Assembly: GCF_000255295.1 (NCBI RefSeq)
Contig: NC_017030.1
Span: 7,290,328-7,354,327 of the forward strand
Reading direction: 5' to 3'
DNA length: 64,000 nucleotides
Source: Corallococcus coralloides DSM 2259
GTDB lineage: Bacteria > Myxococcota > Myxococcia > Myxococcales > Myxococcaceae
Shown: positions 8,876 to 16,998 of the stretch, piece after piece
How the letters are laid out: each line of letters opens with the position of its first letter
Numbering within the stretch: position 1 is the first letter of the stretch
The notes under the pieces: model-generated
Told to the model about the DNA's origin: nothing
The model's input: the letters and a program-made list of their open reading frames with translations, nothing else
Database searches by the model: none
Program-made: the position numbers and the translations under genes

Positions 8876-10406
8876 GGGCCACCGCCTCCGCGATGCGCTC
8901 GGCCACCGCGCTGATGGTCATCACCGGATGGAAACCGATGGACGTGGGGATGACGGAGCCATCCGCCACGTACAGTCCGGGGTAGTTGAACACTTCGCCC
9001 TCCGTCGACACGACGCCTCGGGCCGGCGACTCCGCCAGGTGCGCCCCGCCCAGCGAGTGCACCGTGAACGGCCGGCGGAACAGCTCCCACGTGACGAGCG
9101 GCGCGAACGTCCCGCCGTACTGCGAGGCCAGCTCCTGCATCGCGGAAGTCATGCGGTTCACCAGCGCCACGTTCTCGTTCGCGTAGTCCCACTCGATGTC
9201 CAGCCGGTCGCCCTTGAGCACCATGTGTCCATTGGCATTGTCCTGGCCAATGGCGAACAGGTTGCTCGTGCGCGCCGGATCCACGCCGGTGCCCAGCGGC
9301 TTGCTGAACAGCCCCTTGGCGAACGCGCCGTGCATGAGCGGCCACAGCTTCGGCCACAACGGGGCCCCCACGCCGCCCAGCAGGCCCAGCTGCGGCTGCC
9401 CCATCCCCGCGAGCACCGCCGTCGCCGGCCGGTTGAACGTGGCCGTCACCATGGTGAAGCGCGGCGCGGCGTCGAAGAAGCGCATCACCGTGGCCACGTC
9501 AGGGCCCTCCCACGGGAGAATCTCCTCGCGGCTGCCGTGCAGCGAGCCCAGGAAGTCGCCGTTGCCGGAGTAGCCCCTGCCCAGCCAATCGCTCACCAGC
9601 GGCAGCGTGCGGGTCCGGTCGCGGCTGCGCAGCAGAATCTCCACCGTGCCCAGCGCCCCGGCGGACAGCACCACGCGGCTGCCCTCCACGGACGTCTTCT
9701 CCCCGGTGGCCAGGTCCTTGAAGTGCACCCGGTAGCCGCCCGCCACGCGCTGCACGTGGGACACGGACAGGCCCGGCCACACCGTGGCGCCCAGCTTCTC
9801 CGCTCGCGCCAGGTAGGTGAGGTCCAGGGTGTTCTTCGCGCCGTACTGGCAGCCGAACTCGCACTCCGCGCAGCGCTGGCACGCCTTGCGGCCCGGGGCG
9901 GAGGGCTCCGTCCAGGACACGGCCTCGTCCGGGTCGAAGGTCTGACGGCCCATGCGCTTCGCGGCCTGCTGGAACAGGTCGCGCTTCCTCAACGGCTCGG
10001 ACGCGGGGAACGGCTTCACGTCCAGCTCGTGCGCCACCTTGTCGTAGTACGGGTCCAGCGCCTCGCGGCTGAAGCCCCGGGGCCAACGCGGGTGGTCGAA
10101 GACGATGGGATCCGGCCGCACGTGGACGTTGGCGTAGACGAGCGACCCGCCGCCCACGCCGCTCGCCGTCACCGTGCCGATGCCGGACAGGAAGCGCACG
10201 TCGTAGAGCCCGCGCGCCTCCGGACGGATGGGATGGCGCCAGAGCAGCTCGTCCGCGCGCGTGACGTCCCGGGGGAACTGGCCCGGGTTGTACCGGCGGC
10301 CCCGCTCCAGCACCGCCACGGATTTGCCCGCCTGCGCGAGCCGGAGCGCGGTGATGGAACCACCGAAGCCGGAACCCACCACCACCACGTCATACTTCTT
10401 CGCCAT
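8865..10406 (-). CDS. GMC-family oxidoreductase (cholesterol-oxidase-like), first of two
   Basis: A 513-aa FAD enzyme. The start is the ATG at 10406 (MAKKYDVVVVGSGFGG); a GTG two codons earlier is possible. The dinucleotide-binding GxGxxG and 'SVAVLERG' are at the N-terminus, 'GGGSLVYANVHVRP' near residue 90, and 'VLSAGALGTVEILLRSRD' near residue 255. The C-terminal GMC signature region has 'HSLGGAHLAE' and 'LYVADGSVIPTSIGFHPVMTISAVAERIA'-type sequence (partly quoted). It also carries a CxxCxxCxxxC cluster (CQRCAECEFGCQYG) near residue 170, suggesting an Fe-S or structural metal site. It is 19 bp downstream of the second GMC gene and overlaps the hydrolase, so all three form one operon. Expected to oxidise sterol-like alcohols with O2. 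Confidence 0.88.
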   Translation of the reverse strand: MAKKYDVVVVGSGFGGSITALRLAQAGKSVAVLERGRRYNPGQFPRDVTRADELLWRHPIRPEARGLYDVRFLSGIGTVTASGVGGGSLVYANVHVRPDPIVFDHPRWPRGFSREALDPYYDKVAHELDVKPFPASEPLRKRDLFQQAAKRMGRQTFDPDEAVSWTEPSAPGRKACQRCAECEFGCQYGAKNTLDLTYLARAEKLGATVWPGLSVSHVQRVAGGYRVHFKDLATGEKTSVEGSRVVLSAGALGTVEILLRSRDRTRTLPLVSDWLGRGYSGNGDFLGSLHGSREEILPWEGPDVATVMRFFDAAPRFTMVTATFNRPATAVLAGMGQPQLGLLGGVGAPLWPKLWPLMHGAFAKGLFSKPLGTGVDPARTSNLFAIGQDNANGHMVLKGDRLDIEWDYANENVALVNRMTSAMQELASQYGGTFAPLVTWELFRRPFTVHSLGGAHLAESPARGVVSTEGEVFNYPGLYVADGSVIPTSIGFHPVMTISAVAERIAEAVAHGF

Positions 10407-10425
10407 GCCCACGATGTGTTCCCCC

Positions 10426-12786
10426 CTAATCGAACTTCGCGCGGGCGAAGACGTCCCAGAGCGTGCCCATGAACATGCCGCCGAAGCGCCGCATCGCATC
10501 CGCCTGCTTCAGCGGCGAGGACGTGCCCAGCACGGAGAACGTGGTGAGCTGCTGGAGGAAGTCCGGCAGGTGCAGGCGGATGATGCCGGTGGCGACGATG
10601 GGGCCGGTGCGCTCATGCCCCTTGCGCAGCACGGTGTAGAGCGTGGACGTGTCGCTCCACACGTCGAACCCCGCGTCGTCGTTGACCTCCTTGTAGCCAT
10701 CCAGGAGGTACGGCTGGCCGTCCACGCCGGTGAAGGGCATCAGGTACAGCATGCGCCGCTCGTAGAAGCGCTCCGTGCCCACGAAGAGGTTGAAGACGCC
10801 GTTCTCCACCGGCGCGCCCCCGGGCGGCGTGAAGCCGCGCACGTGCAGCGTGCCCTGCACGATGCCGCCGTGTGACTCCTGCGCGAGGAAGCGGTCCAGG
10901 TTGGGCAGCGTGATGGTGACGACGAACTCCGCCGTCTGCCCCCCGCGCTGGCCCGCTCGCGCCGCTCCGGCGAAGTCCTCCGGCGACGGGTGGTTCGGCT
11001 GGAGGAAGCCCTTCATCCGCTCCGTGAAGCGCAGGCCCACCACCGGCGTGGGGGACGCCACCGTTCCGCCGGGCGGAACCACCACGTCGCCCAGCGGATC
11101 CGTTCCCGGCACCACCGGCGAGGCCACCGTCTCCACCTCCGGCATCATCCGCATGCTGACGCGGGGCGGATACGCGGGCGCGGCCTTCGTGGGCACGCGC
11201 TCCGGCGCCACCCAGGTCGGCGCGTCCTTCACCTGGCGGATGACCTGCTCCACGTTGCGCTCGGCCACCGCGGCGATGCTGGAGGAGGGGTTGACGCCGA
11301 CGCCCACCGGGAGCGCCGCGCCGTCCATGACGTACAGGCCGGGATAGCCGTGCACCTCGCCGTCGGGCGTGAGGACGCCGTACGCGGGCTCCTCCGCCAT
11401 GGCGCAGCCGCCCAGGTTGTGCACGGACACCGGCAGGTGCAGCCGCTCCCAGAGCGGGTTGTAGGCGGCGCGCGTGCCCAGCGCGCGGGCCACGTCCTCG
11501 CAGAGCTGCTCCTGCGTGCGGTACAGCGGCAGGTTCGCGGGCACGTCCCACTGCACCTGGAGCTCCCGGGTGATGGGGGACAGCGTCAGTCGGCCGTTGG
11601 ACTTGTCCCGGCCCATGGCCAGGAACACGGCCTGGAAGCGGCCGCGCTCGTTCTCGATGGCGGCCATCTCCTTGGAGCGCGTGCGCAGCACCTTCACGAG
11701 CTCGCGCTGGAGCAGGTCCGCAGGGAGCGTCATGGCGCGGTCCGGGTCCATGGCCATCATCAGCCCCGCGGCCTGCACCGGGTGCCCGCCCTCCTGGAAG
11801 AGGAACCAGGTCTTGTCCTTGCCCTGGCCTTCATCCACCACCATGCCGGTGGTGATGGTGGGGCCCACCGCGGGGTCCCACGGCTCCTTCGTGTCGAAGG
11901 CGAAGGCGAGGAAGTCGCCGTTGGCGGAATAGCGCGTGCCCAGCCGCGCGCTCAGGTCCGGCAGCGTGCCGAGCACGTCGCGGTTGCGCAGCAGGAGCTC
12001 CGTGGAGTTCACCGCGCCCGCGCACAGGAAGACGCGGCGCGCGTCCACGGTGCGCTGCATGCCGGCGTTGGCGTGGTCGGTGAAGGTGACGCGGTAGCCC
12101 GGCGACAGGGGCTCGATGCGGGTGACCTCCGCCTGGGTGGTGACCTCCGCGCCCCGCTGTTCGGCCACGGCCAGGTAGTTCAGGTCCAGGGTGTTCTTCG
12201 CGCGGCGGTTGCAGCCGATGTCGCACTCGCCGCAGTAGCTGCAGCCCTCCTGGAGCACGCCGAACTTGTTGGGCATGGGCTCGCCCGCGGGGGCGAAGCG
12301 CACGGCGAGGTTCGGGTAGAAGAACTGCGCCTCGCGGCCCAGCTTCTTCGCCACCTCCTGCATCCGCTTCGTCTTGGGCGGCAGCCCGCGCGCGGAGGCG
12401 GTGATGGGCTGCACGTCCAGCATGTGCGCGACCAGGTCGTAGTACGGATCCAACGACTCCCGGCTGTAGCCCTCCGGCCACCCGGACGCGAACACGTCCG
12501 GCGGCGGGCGCAGGTGCACGTTGGCGTAGATGAGCGAGCCGCCGCCGTACCCCGCGGCCTGCACGACGCTCATCCCCTTGAGGAGCTTGATGTCGAAGAG
12601 CCCCTGGCGGTGCTGCCACAGCCAGCCGTTGCGAGGGTCCTCGAAGTCGCGAGGGAAGCTGCCCTTCGGGTAGCGCAGGCCGCGCTCGAGCACGCGCACG
12701 GACAGACCCGCCTGCGCCAGCCGACAGGCCGCCACCGCTCCGCCAAACCCGGTGCCGATGACCAGGGCGTCGTATGCCGGTGCCAT
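10426..12786 (-). CDS. GMC-family oxidoreductase with C-terminal beta-rich extension, second of two
   Basis: A 786-aa protein starting at the ATG at 12786, with a strong GGAGGGGG ribosome site just upstream. Residues 1-535 or so are a GMC flavoenzyme: 'YDALVIGTGFGGAVAACRLA' at the N-terminus, 'GGGSLIYANVHLRPP', 'FLCAGAVNSTELLLRNRD', and a C-terminal 'HNLGGCAMAEEPAYG'. The cluster CSYCGECDIGCNRR (CxxCxxCxxxC) mirrors the one in the next gene. Residues about 590-786 form an extra beta-rich domain ('FVVTITLPNLDRFLAQ', 'GIVQGTLHVRGFTPPGG') that I know from long sterol-oxidase-like GMC proteins, where it precedes a hydrolase domain. It is the first gene of the operon 12786-7769. No signal peptide is visible. 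Confidence 0.88.
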   Translation of the reverse strand: MAPAYDALVIGTGFGGAVAACRLAQAGLSVRVLERGLRYPKGSFPRDFEDPRNGWLWQHRQGLFDIKLLKGMSVVQAAGYGGGSLIYANVHLRPPPDVFASGWPEGYSRESLDPYYDLVAHMLDVQPITASARGLPPKTKRMQEVAKKLGREAQFFYPNLAVRFAPAGEPMPNKFGVLQEGCSYCGECDIGCNRRAKNTLDLNYLAVAEQRGAEVTTQAEVTRIEPLSPGYRVTFTDHANAGMQRTVDARRVFLCAGAVNSTELLLRNRDVLGTLPDLSARLGTRYSANGDFLAFAFDTKEPWDPAVGPTITTGMVVDEGQGKDKTWFLFQEGGHPVQAAGLMMAMDPDRAMTLPADLLQRELVKVLRTRSKEMAAIENERGRFQAVFLAMGRDKSNGRLTLSPITRELQVQWDVPANLPLYRTQEQLCEDVARALGTRAAYNPLWERLHLPVSVHNLGGCAMAEEPAYGVLTPDGEVHGYPGLYVMDGAALPVGVGVNPSSSIAAVAERNVEQVIRQVKDAPTWVAPERVPTKAAPAYPPRVSMRMMPEVETVASPVVPGTDPLGDVVVPPGGTVASPTPVVGLRFTERMKGFLQPNHPSPEDFAGAARAGQRGGQTAEFVVTITLPNLDRFLAQESHGGIVQGTLHVRGFTPPGGAPVENGVFNLFVGTERFYERRMLYLMPFTGVDGQPYLLDGYKEVNDDAGFDVWSDTSTLYTVLRKGHERTGPIVATGIIRLHLPDFLQQLTTFSVLGTSSPLKQADAMRRFGGMFMGTLWDVFARAKFD

Positions 12787-12945
12787 GTTCCCCCTCCGGG
12801 TGCGGTCCCTGGGAGCAGGGATCCGGAAGCGACCCGGGAACGTCCAGGAAAGGACGGACCTGACTCTACAACGGGTCCCCCCCGTTTCCTTGAGGCCGGG
12901 AACCCTCCGCGGATCAGCATTTTCCGCTCTGGAGAGCGGGATTCC

Positions 12946-14880
12946 ATGATCAGCGAGGATAGGTCGGCGGGCGAGCGGGCAGATGGCTCGCTTGGACGCG
13001 CGACGTCATGCCGATGGCCCGATACCATTGCCCCAGACGGGCTCCCCCATGAACGCCGACGATTGCCAGAAGCGGGGTCACCGGAGGTGGTGACGGACGA
13101 GGAGATTCCGGCGGCGCCCCCGCCATCGGTGGATCCGCTGGTGGGGTCGAAGATTGGCGAGTTCGTCATCCACGAGCGCGTGGGTGCGGGCGGGATGGGA
13201 GTCGTCTACCGGGCGGAGCACCCGCTGATCGGCAAGCACGCGGCCATCAAGGTGATGCGCGCGGAGCTGGTGTCCCCGGAGCAGGAGCAGCGGCTGCTGG
13301 TGGAGGCGCGGGCGGTGAACGCCATCCGGCATCCGGGCGTGCTGGACATCTTCAACTTCGGGACGCTGCCGGACTGCCGGCCGTACGTGGTGATGGAGCT
13401 GCTCCAGGGCCAGTCGCTCGCGGACCGGATGCGCGAGCAGGGCCGGATGGACGTGGGGACCACGGCCTGGGTGTTGGAGCAGGTCCTGGCCGCGCTGGCG
13501 GCCGCGCACCGTGCGGGAGTCGTGCACCGGGACCTGAAGCCCGCGAACGTGTTCCTGATGGAGCAGCCGGACGCGGCGCCGCTGATCAAGCTGGTGGATT
13601 TCGGCATCGCCAAGGTGATGCAGGAGCACGACGCGCTGGCGCGGGCGGACCGCTCCACGCTGGGCACGCCGGACTTCATGGCGCCGGAGCAGGTCCGCGG
13701 CGGCGAGGTGGGCCCGGCCGCGGACCTGTACGCGCTGGGGGTGATGGCGTTCCACATGCTCACGGGCACCCGGCCGTTCCAGGGTGACAACGTGCAGGTG
13801 ATGTTCGCGCACGTCGAGCAGGTCCCTCCCCGGGTGTCGTCGCGGGTGGAAGGGATTCCGCCGGAGCTCGATGACCTGGTGTCGCAGTTGATGGAGAAGG
13901 AGCCCGCGAAGCGGCCCGCGACTGCGACGGCCGTGCGGCTGAAGCTCCGGGGGCTGGCGCGACCGCCCGTGCCGTCCGCGAGCGTGGAGCCGGAGGCAGC
14001 ACCGCAGCCGAGTGTGGCGCCCCGGGTCGTGCCGGAGGTGCCCAAGGCCATCGTGCCGCGCCGGAACGGAGTGTCCCTCGCGGTGGCGGCGGTCGCCGGG
14101 GTGGCGCTGCTGGGAATGGGTTACGGATTGGGGACGCTGGCGGGGAAGGCGGAGCAGACGCAAGTGATTGCGCCGCCGCGCCCTTCCGAGCCGGTGATGG
14201 TGGACGCGAGGCCCACGCTTCCGGTGGAGCCGCCGCCGCAGGCCCCTGTCGAAGCGCCGCCCGAGGTCATCGAGGAAGAAGCGCCCGCGGAGGCGGAGAC
14301 CGCGACAGCGACCCTGGCGAAGTCCACGAAGCTGCCACCGTTGCCGGCGGCGACTGCCTCCGAGAAGAAGATGGAGCAGCGGATGGCAGGGCTGTTCAAG
14401 CTCCTGCTGGCGCGGGCGAAGGACGTGGATGCGGAGGGAGCGCTGCGCGGCAGGCTGATCCAGCAGTACCGGGCCGCCGCGGAAGCGAAGACGGACTCCG
14501 AGCGTGCGCGCATCCATGTCGCGCTGGATGACGTCGAGAAGGAGCTGACCCAGCGCATCGCGCTGCACGACGCGCCTCCGGTGCCTGCCGCCGTCGTCGC
14601 GCTCCCGGAGCCGCGTCGGATCCCGGCGCTCGTGATTCCCAAGCTCCCCACCCTGCCCCAGGGCAATGCCTCCGAGCAGCGGCTGGCCCAGCGCATGGAC
14701 AAGCTGGTCGCGGAGCTGCGCAAGCGCACGCAGAACCAGGACGTCGCGCCGGAGCTCACGAAGCAGCTGGTGGACATCTACACCGAGGCCGCGAAGGCCC
14801 AGACCGCCACCGAGCGCATGACCGTGCATCAGTCATTGGATGCGTGGCAGGAGCGGTTGACGGCGCGCTTCCCTCGCTGA
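12946..14880 (+). CDS. membrane-anchored Ser/Thr protein kinase (tandem kinase 1), start uncertain
   Basis: A Hanks-type kinase of about 644 aa if read from the ATG at 12946, which has GGAGAG 9 nt upstream. Kinase core: GAGGMGVVYRAEHP (P-loop, near residue 80), 'AAIKVMRAEL' lysine, 'HRDLKPANVF' near residue 194, 'VDFGIAKV' and 'GTPDFMAPEQVRGG'. One membrane helix follows near residues 370-395 (SLAVAAVAGVALLGMGYGLG). The outer part has two copies of a roughly 65-residue helical repeat (each ending in an 'RIHVALDDVEKELTQRIAL' or 'MTVHQSLDAWQERLTARF' type motif). The start is doubtful: comparison with the next two kinases points to an ATG at 13049 that is now out of frame by one base. In-frame GTGs at 13087 and 13090 are alternatives. 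Confidence 0.85.
   Translation: MISEDRSAGERADGSLGRATSCRWPDTIAPDGLPHERRRLPEAGSPEVVTDEEIPAAPPPSVDPLVGSKIGEFVIHERVGAGGMGVVYRAEHPLIGKHAAIKVMRAELVSPEQEQRLLVEARAVNAIRHPGVLDIFNFGTLPDCRPYVVMELLQGQSLADRMREQGRMDVGTTAWVLEQVLAALAAAHRAGVVHRDLKPANVFLMEQPDAAPLIKLVDFGIAKVMQEHDALARADRSTLGTPDFMAPEQVRGGEVGPAADLYALGVMAFHMLTGTRPFQGDNVQVMFAHVEQVPPRVSSRVEGIPPELDDLVSQLMEKEPAKRPATATAVRLKLRGLARPPVPSASVEPEAAPQPSVAPRVVPEVPKAIVPRRNGVSLAVAAVAGVALLGMGYGLGTLAGKAEQTQVIAPPRPSEPVMVDARPTLPVEPPPQAPVEAPPEVIEEEAPAEAETATATLAKSTKLPPLPAATASEKKMEQRMAGLFKLLLARAKDVDAEGALRGRLIQQYRAAAEAKTDSERARIHVALDDVEKELTQRIALHDAPPVPAAVVALPEPRRIPALVIPKLPTLPQGNASEQRLAQRMDKLVAELRKRTQNQDVAPELTKQLVDIYTEAAKAQTATERMTVHQSLDAWQERLTARFPR
12947..12959. repeat. 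13-bp direct repeat, left copy, flanking kinase 1
   Basis: The sequence TGATCAGCGAGGA occurs here and again at 14878-14890, where it begins with the stop codon of kinase 1. A remnant of a kinase 3' end in front of kinase 1 would be expected if the tandem kinases arose by unequal duplication. Confidence 0.6.
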
Positions 14881-14890
14881 TCAGCGAGGA
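14872..14890. repeat. 18-bp palindrome spanning the kinase 1 stop, containing the right 13-bp repeat copy
   Basis: CCTCGCTGATCAGCGAGG at 14872-14889 is a perfect palindrome centred on the TGATCA at the stop codon. The 13 bases 14878-14890 match 12947-12959. The corresponding place after kinase 2 (16853 onward) has the degraded version CCTCGCTGATCATTGAGG. No U-run follows, so it is not an obvious terminator. Confidence 0.6.
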
Positions 14891-15046
14891 GTGCATTGGT
14901 GAGGGCGGTGGGGAGGAAAAGGACCGCCTCACTGGAAGTGGAGAGCTCCGCGTCGACTGGCGGACGAGCGAACAACCGGTAAGCCCGCAGGGCACGCGAC
15001 GGCGTCCCCAGGCTCACGGTACTGTCACCGCAAAACGAGCTTTTCC

Positions 15047-16861
15047 ATGAAGACGCGAAGAATTCCGGAGACGGGGGCACACCGGGCGCTGACGGAGCGG
15101 GAGGTGCCGATGGCGGTGGCACCCGCGGCGCCGAAGGTGGATCCGCTGCTGGGGGCGCAGCTGGGTGAGTTCATCATCCAGGAGCGCATTGGCGCGGGCG
15201 GGATGGGAGTGGTGTACCGGGCGGAGCACCCCATCATCGGCAAGCAGGCCGCCATCAAGGTGTTGCGCGCGGAGTTGATGTCGCCGGAGCAGGCGCAGCG
15301 GTTGCTGGTGGAGGCACGGTCGGTCAACGCCATCCGTCACCCGGGCATCCTGGACATCTTCAACTTCGGGTCATTGCCGGACGGTCGGCCCTACGTGGTG
15401 ATGGAGCTGCTCCAGGGCCAGTCGCTCGCGGCCGTGCTGCGCGCGAAAGGCCAGCTGGACGTGGGGACGGCGGTCTGGATGTTGGATCAGATCCTCTCAC
15501 CGCTGGGGGCGGCGCACCGGGCGGGGGTGGTGCACCGGGACCTGAAGCCGGCGAACGTGTTCATGGCGGAGCGGCCGGACGCGGCCCCCATGCTCAAGCT
15601 GGTCGACTTCGGCATCGCCAAGGTGCTGCAGTCGAGCGAGGGACTGACGAACGCGGATGGCTCCGTGTTGGGGACGCCGGACTACATGGCGCCGGAGCAG
15701 GTCCGCGGCGGTGCGGTCGGCCCGGCCACGGACCTGTATGCGCTGGGCGTGATGGCGTTCCAGATGCTCACGGGCGCGCGTCCGTTCCAGGGAGACAACG
15801 TGCAGGTGTTGTTCGCGCACGTCGAACAGGCACCGCCGCCGCCCTCGTCGAAGGTGGAGGGCATTCCGCCAGTGCTCGACGCGCTGGTGCTCCAGTTGTT
15901 GGAGAAGGCTCCGGCGAAGCGGCCTGCCTCCGCGGAGGAGGTGCGGCAGAGGTTGAAGGCGCTGTCCCTGGAGCGTCCTCCGGATGCGCTGAGCCCTTCC
16001 GTGGCGGTGGAGCCGAAGCGGGAGGAGCCCACGTCTCCGACGGCGCCACGGCCGCCGGGGCTCGCGGTTCGCCGCAAGGTGGCACCGGTTGCTGCGGCGG
16101 CGGTCGCGGGGGTGGCGCTGCTGGGCACGGGGCTGTGGTGGATGACCCGGCCCGAGGAAGCGCCTCCCAAGCTGGAGCAGCGTCTGCCCATGCCGGTCCC
16201 GCCCGTGGTGAAGGCGCCGGATCCGGTCGTGCTACCCGCGCCTGATCCGGTCGTGAAAGCCGAGCCCGAACCCGAGCCGGAGGCGATCGAGGAAGAGGCG
16301 CCGGAGACGGAGGCGAAGACAGGACTGCCTCCGCTGCCGCTTACGACGGCGTCGGAGAAGAAGCTGGCGCGGCGGCTGTCTGGCTTGTTCAAGCAGCTGC
16401 GGGCGCGAGCGAAGGACGTGGATGAGGAAGGAGCGTTGCGCGGCAAGCTGATCCACCAGTACCGGGCCGCCGCGGACGCGACGAAGGAGGCCGAGCGCGC
16501 GCGGATCCACGTGGCACTGGATGGCATCGAGAAGGAACTGACGCAGCGCATCGCCTTGCACGACACGCCGCCCGTGGTCGTCGTCCCGGAGATGCCCAAG
16601 GTCCCGCCGCTCGTGCTGCCCTCGCTGCCAACCCTGCCCCGGGCCAACGTGTCCGAGCAGAGGCTGGCCCAGCGATTGGACAAGCTGGTCGCGGAGCTGC
16701 GCAAACGCACGAAGGGCCAGGACTTCGCGCCGGAGCTTACGAAGCAGTTGGTGGACATCTACCGATCCGCAGCGAACGCCGCGACCGCCACCCAGCGCAT
16801 GGAGGTGAACCAGGCGCTGGATGCGTGGCAGGAGCGGTTGACGGCGCGATTCCCTCGCTGA
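15047..16861 (+). CDS. membrane-anchored Ser/Thr protein kinase (tandem kinase 2)
   Basis: A 604-aa paralogue of the preceding gene with close protein and DNA similarity. The start is the ATG at 15047 (MKTRRIPETGAHRALTEREV). The kinase domain covers residues 40-300 or so: GAGGMGVVYRAEHPIIG, 'AAIKVLRAEL', 'HRDLKPANVFMAE', 'VDFGIAKV', 'GTPDYMAPEQVRGG'. A single membrane helix lies near residues 345-366 (AAAAVAGVALLGTGLWWM), then a Pro/Glu-rich linker. The C-terminal part has two tandem helical repeats (residues about 430-520 and 535-604), each with conserved 'LFKQLRARAKDVDEEGALRG' or 'LVAELRKRTKGQDFAPELTK' type segments. The kinase is cytoplasmic and the repeats should face the periplasm, probably as a sensor. 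It lies 167 bp after kinase 1. Confidence 0.92.
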   Translation: MKTRRIPETGAHRALTEREVPMAVAPAAPKVDPLLGAQLGEFIIQERIGAGGMGVVYRAEHPIIGKQAAIKVLRAELMSPEQAQRLLVEARSVNAIRHPGILDIFNFGSLPDGRPYVVMELLQGQSLAAVLRAKGQLDVGTAVWMLDQILSPLGAAHRAGVVHRDLKPANVFMAERPDAAPMLKLVDFGIAKVLQSSEGLTNADGSVLGTPDYMAPEQVRGGAVGPATDLYALGVMAFQMLTGARPFQGDNVQVLFAHVEQAPPPPSSKVEGIPPVLDALVLQLLEKAPAKRPASAEEVRQRLKALSLERPPDALSPSVAVEPKREEPTSPTAPRPPGLAVRRKVAPVAAAAVAGVALLGTGLWWMTRPEEAPPKLEQRLPMPVPPVVKAPDPVVLPAPDPVVKAEPEPEPEAIEEEAPETEAKTGLPPLPLTTASEKKLARRLSGLFKQLRARAKDVDEEGALRGKLIHQYRAAADATKEAERARIHVALDGIEKELTQRIALHDTPPVVVVPEMPKVPPLVLPSLPTLPRANVSEQRLAQRLDKLVAELRKRTKGQDFAPELTKQLVDIYRSAANAATATQRMEVNQALDAWQERLTARFPR

Positions 16862-16998
16862 TCATTGAGGGGACAGGAAGTCAGACAAGACCCCGTGGGT
16901 CATGCGGCTCCAAGGGATCCTCCGCATCGGGGATGCGGATCAGTGGATGTTTGAACGCATTGGGAGCGCATGCCTATGGTTCGCGCGCCAGCGCTCCC

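Noticed and set aside
10990..12900. Very long plus-strand open frame opposite the second GMC gene and running into kinase 1
   Set aside because: Its translation upstream of about 12946 is His/Arg/Ala-rich low-complexity sequence typical of the antisense of GC-rich genes; the opposite strand has clear GMC motifs and a good ribosome site.
14872..14889. Rho-independent terminator at the kinase 1 stop
   Set aside because: The palindrome has no loop and no T-run, and it spans the stop codon; it fits a duplication boundary better.
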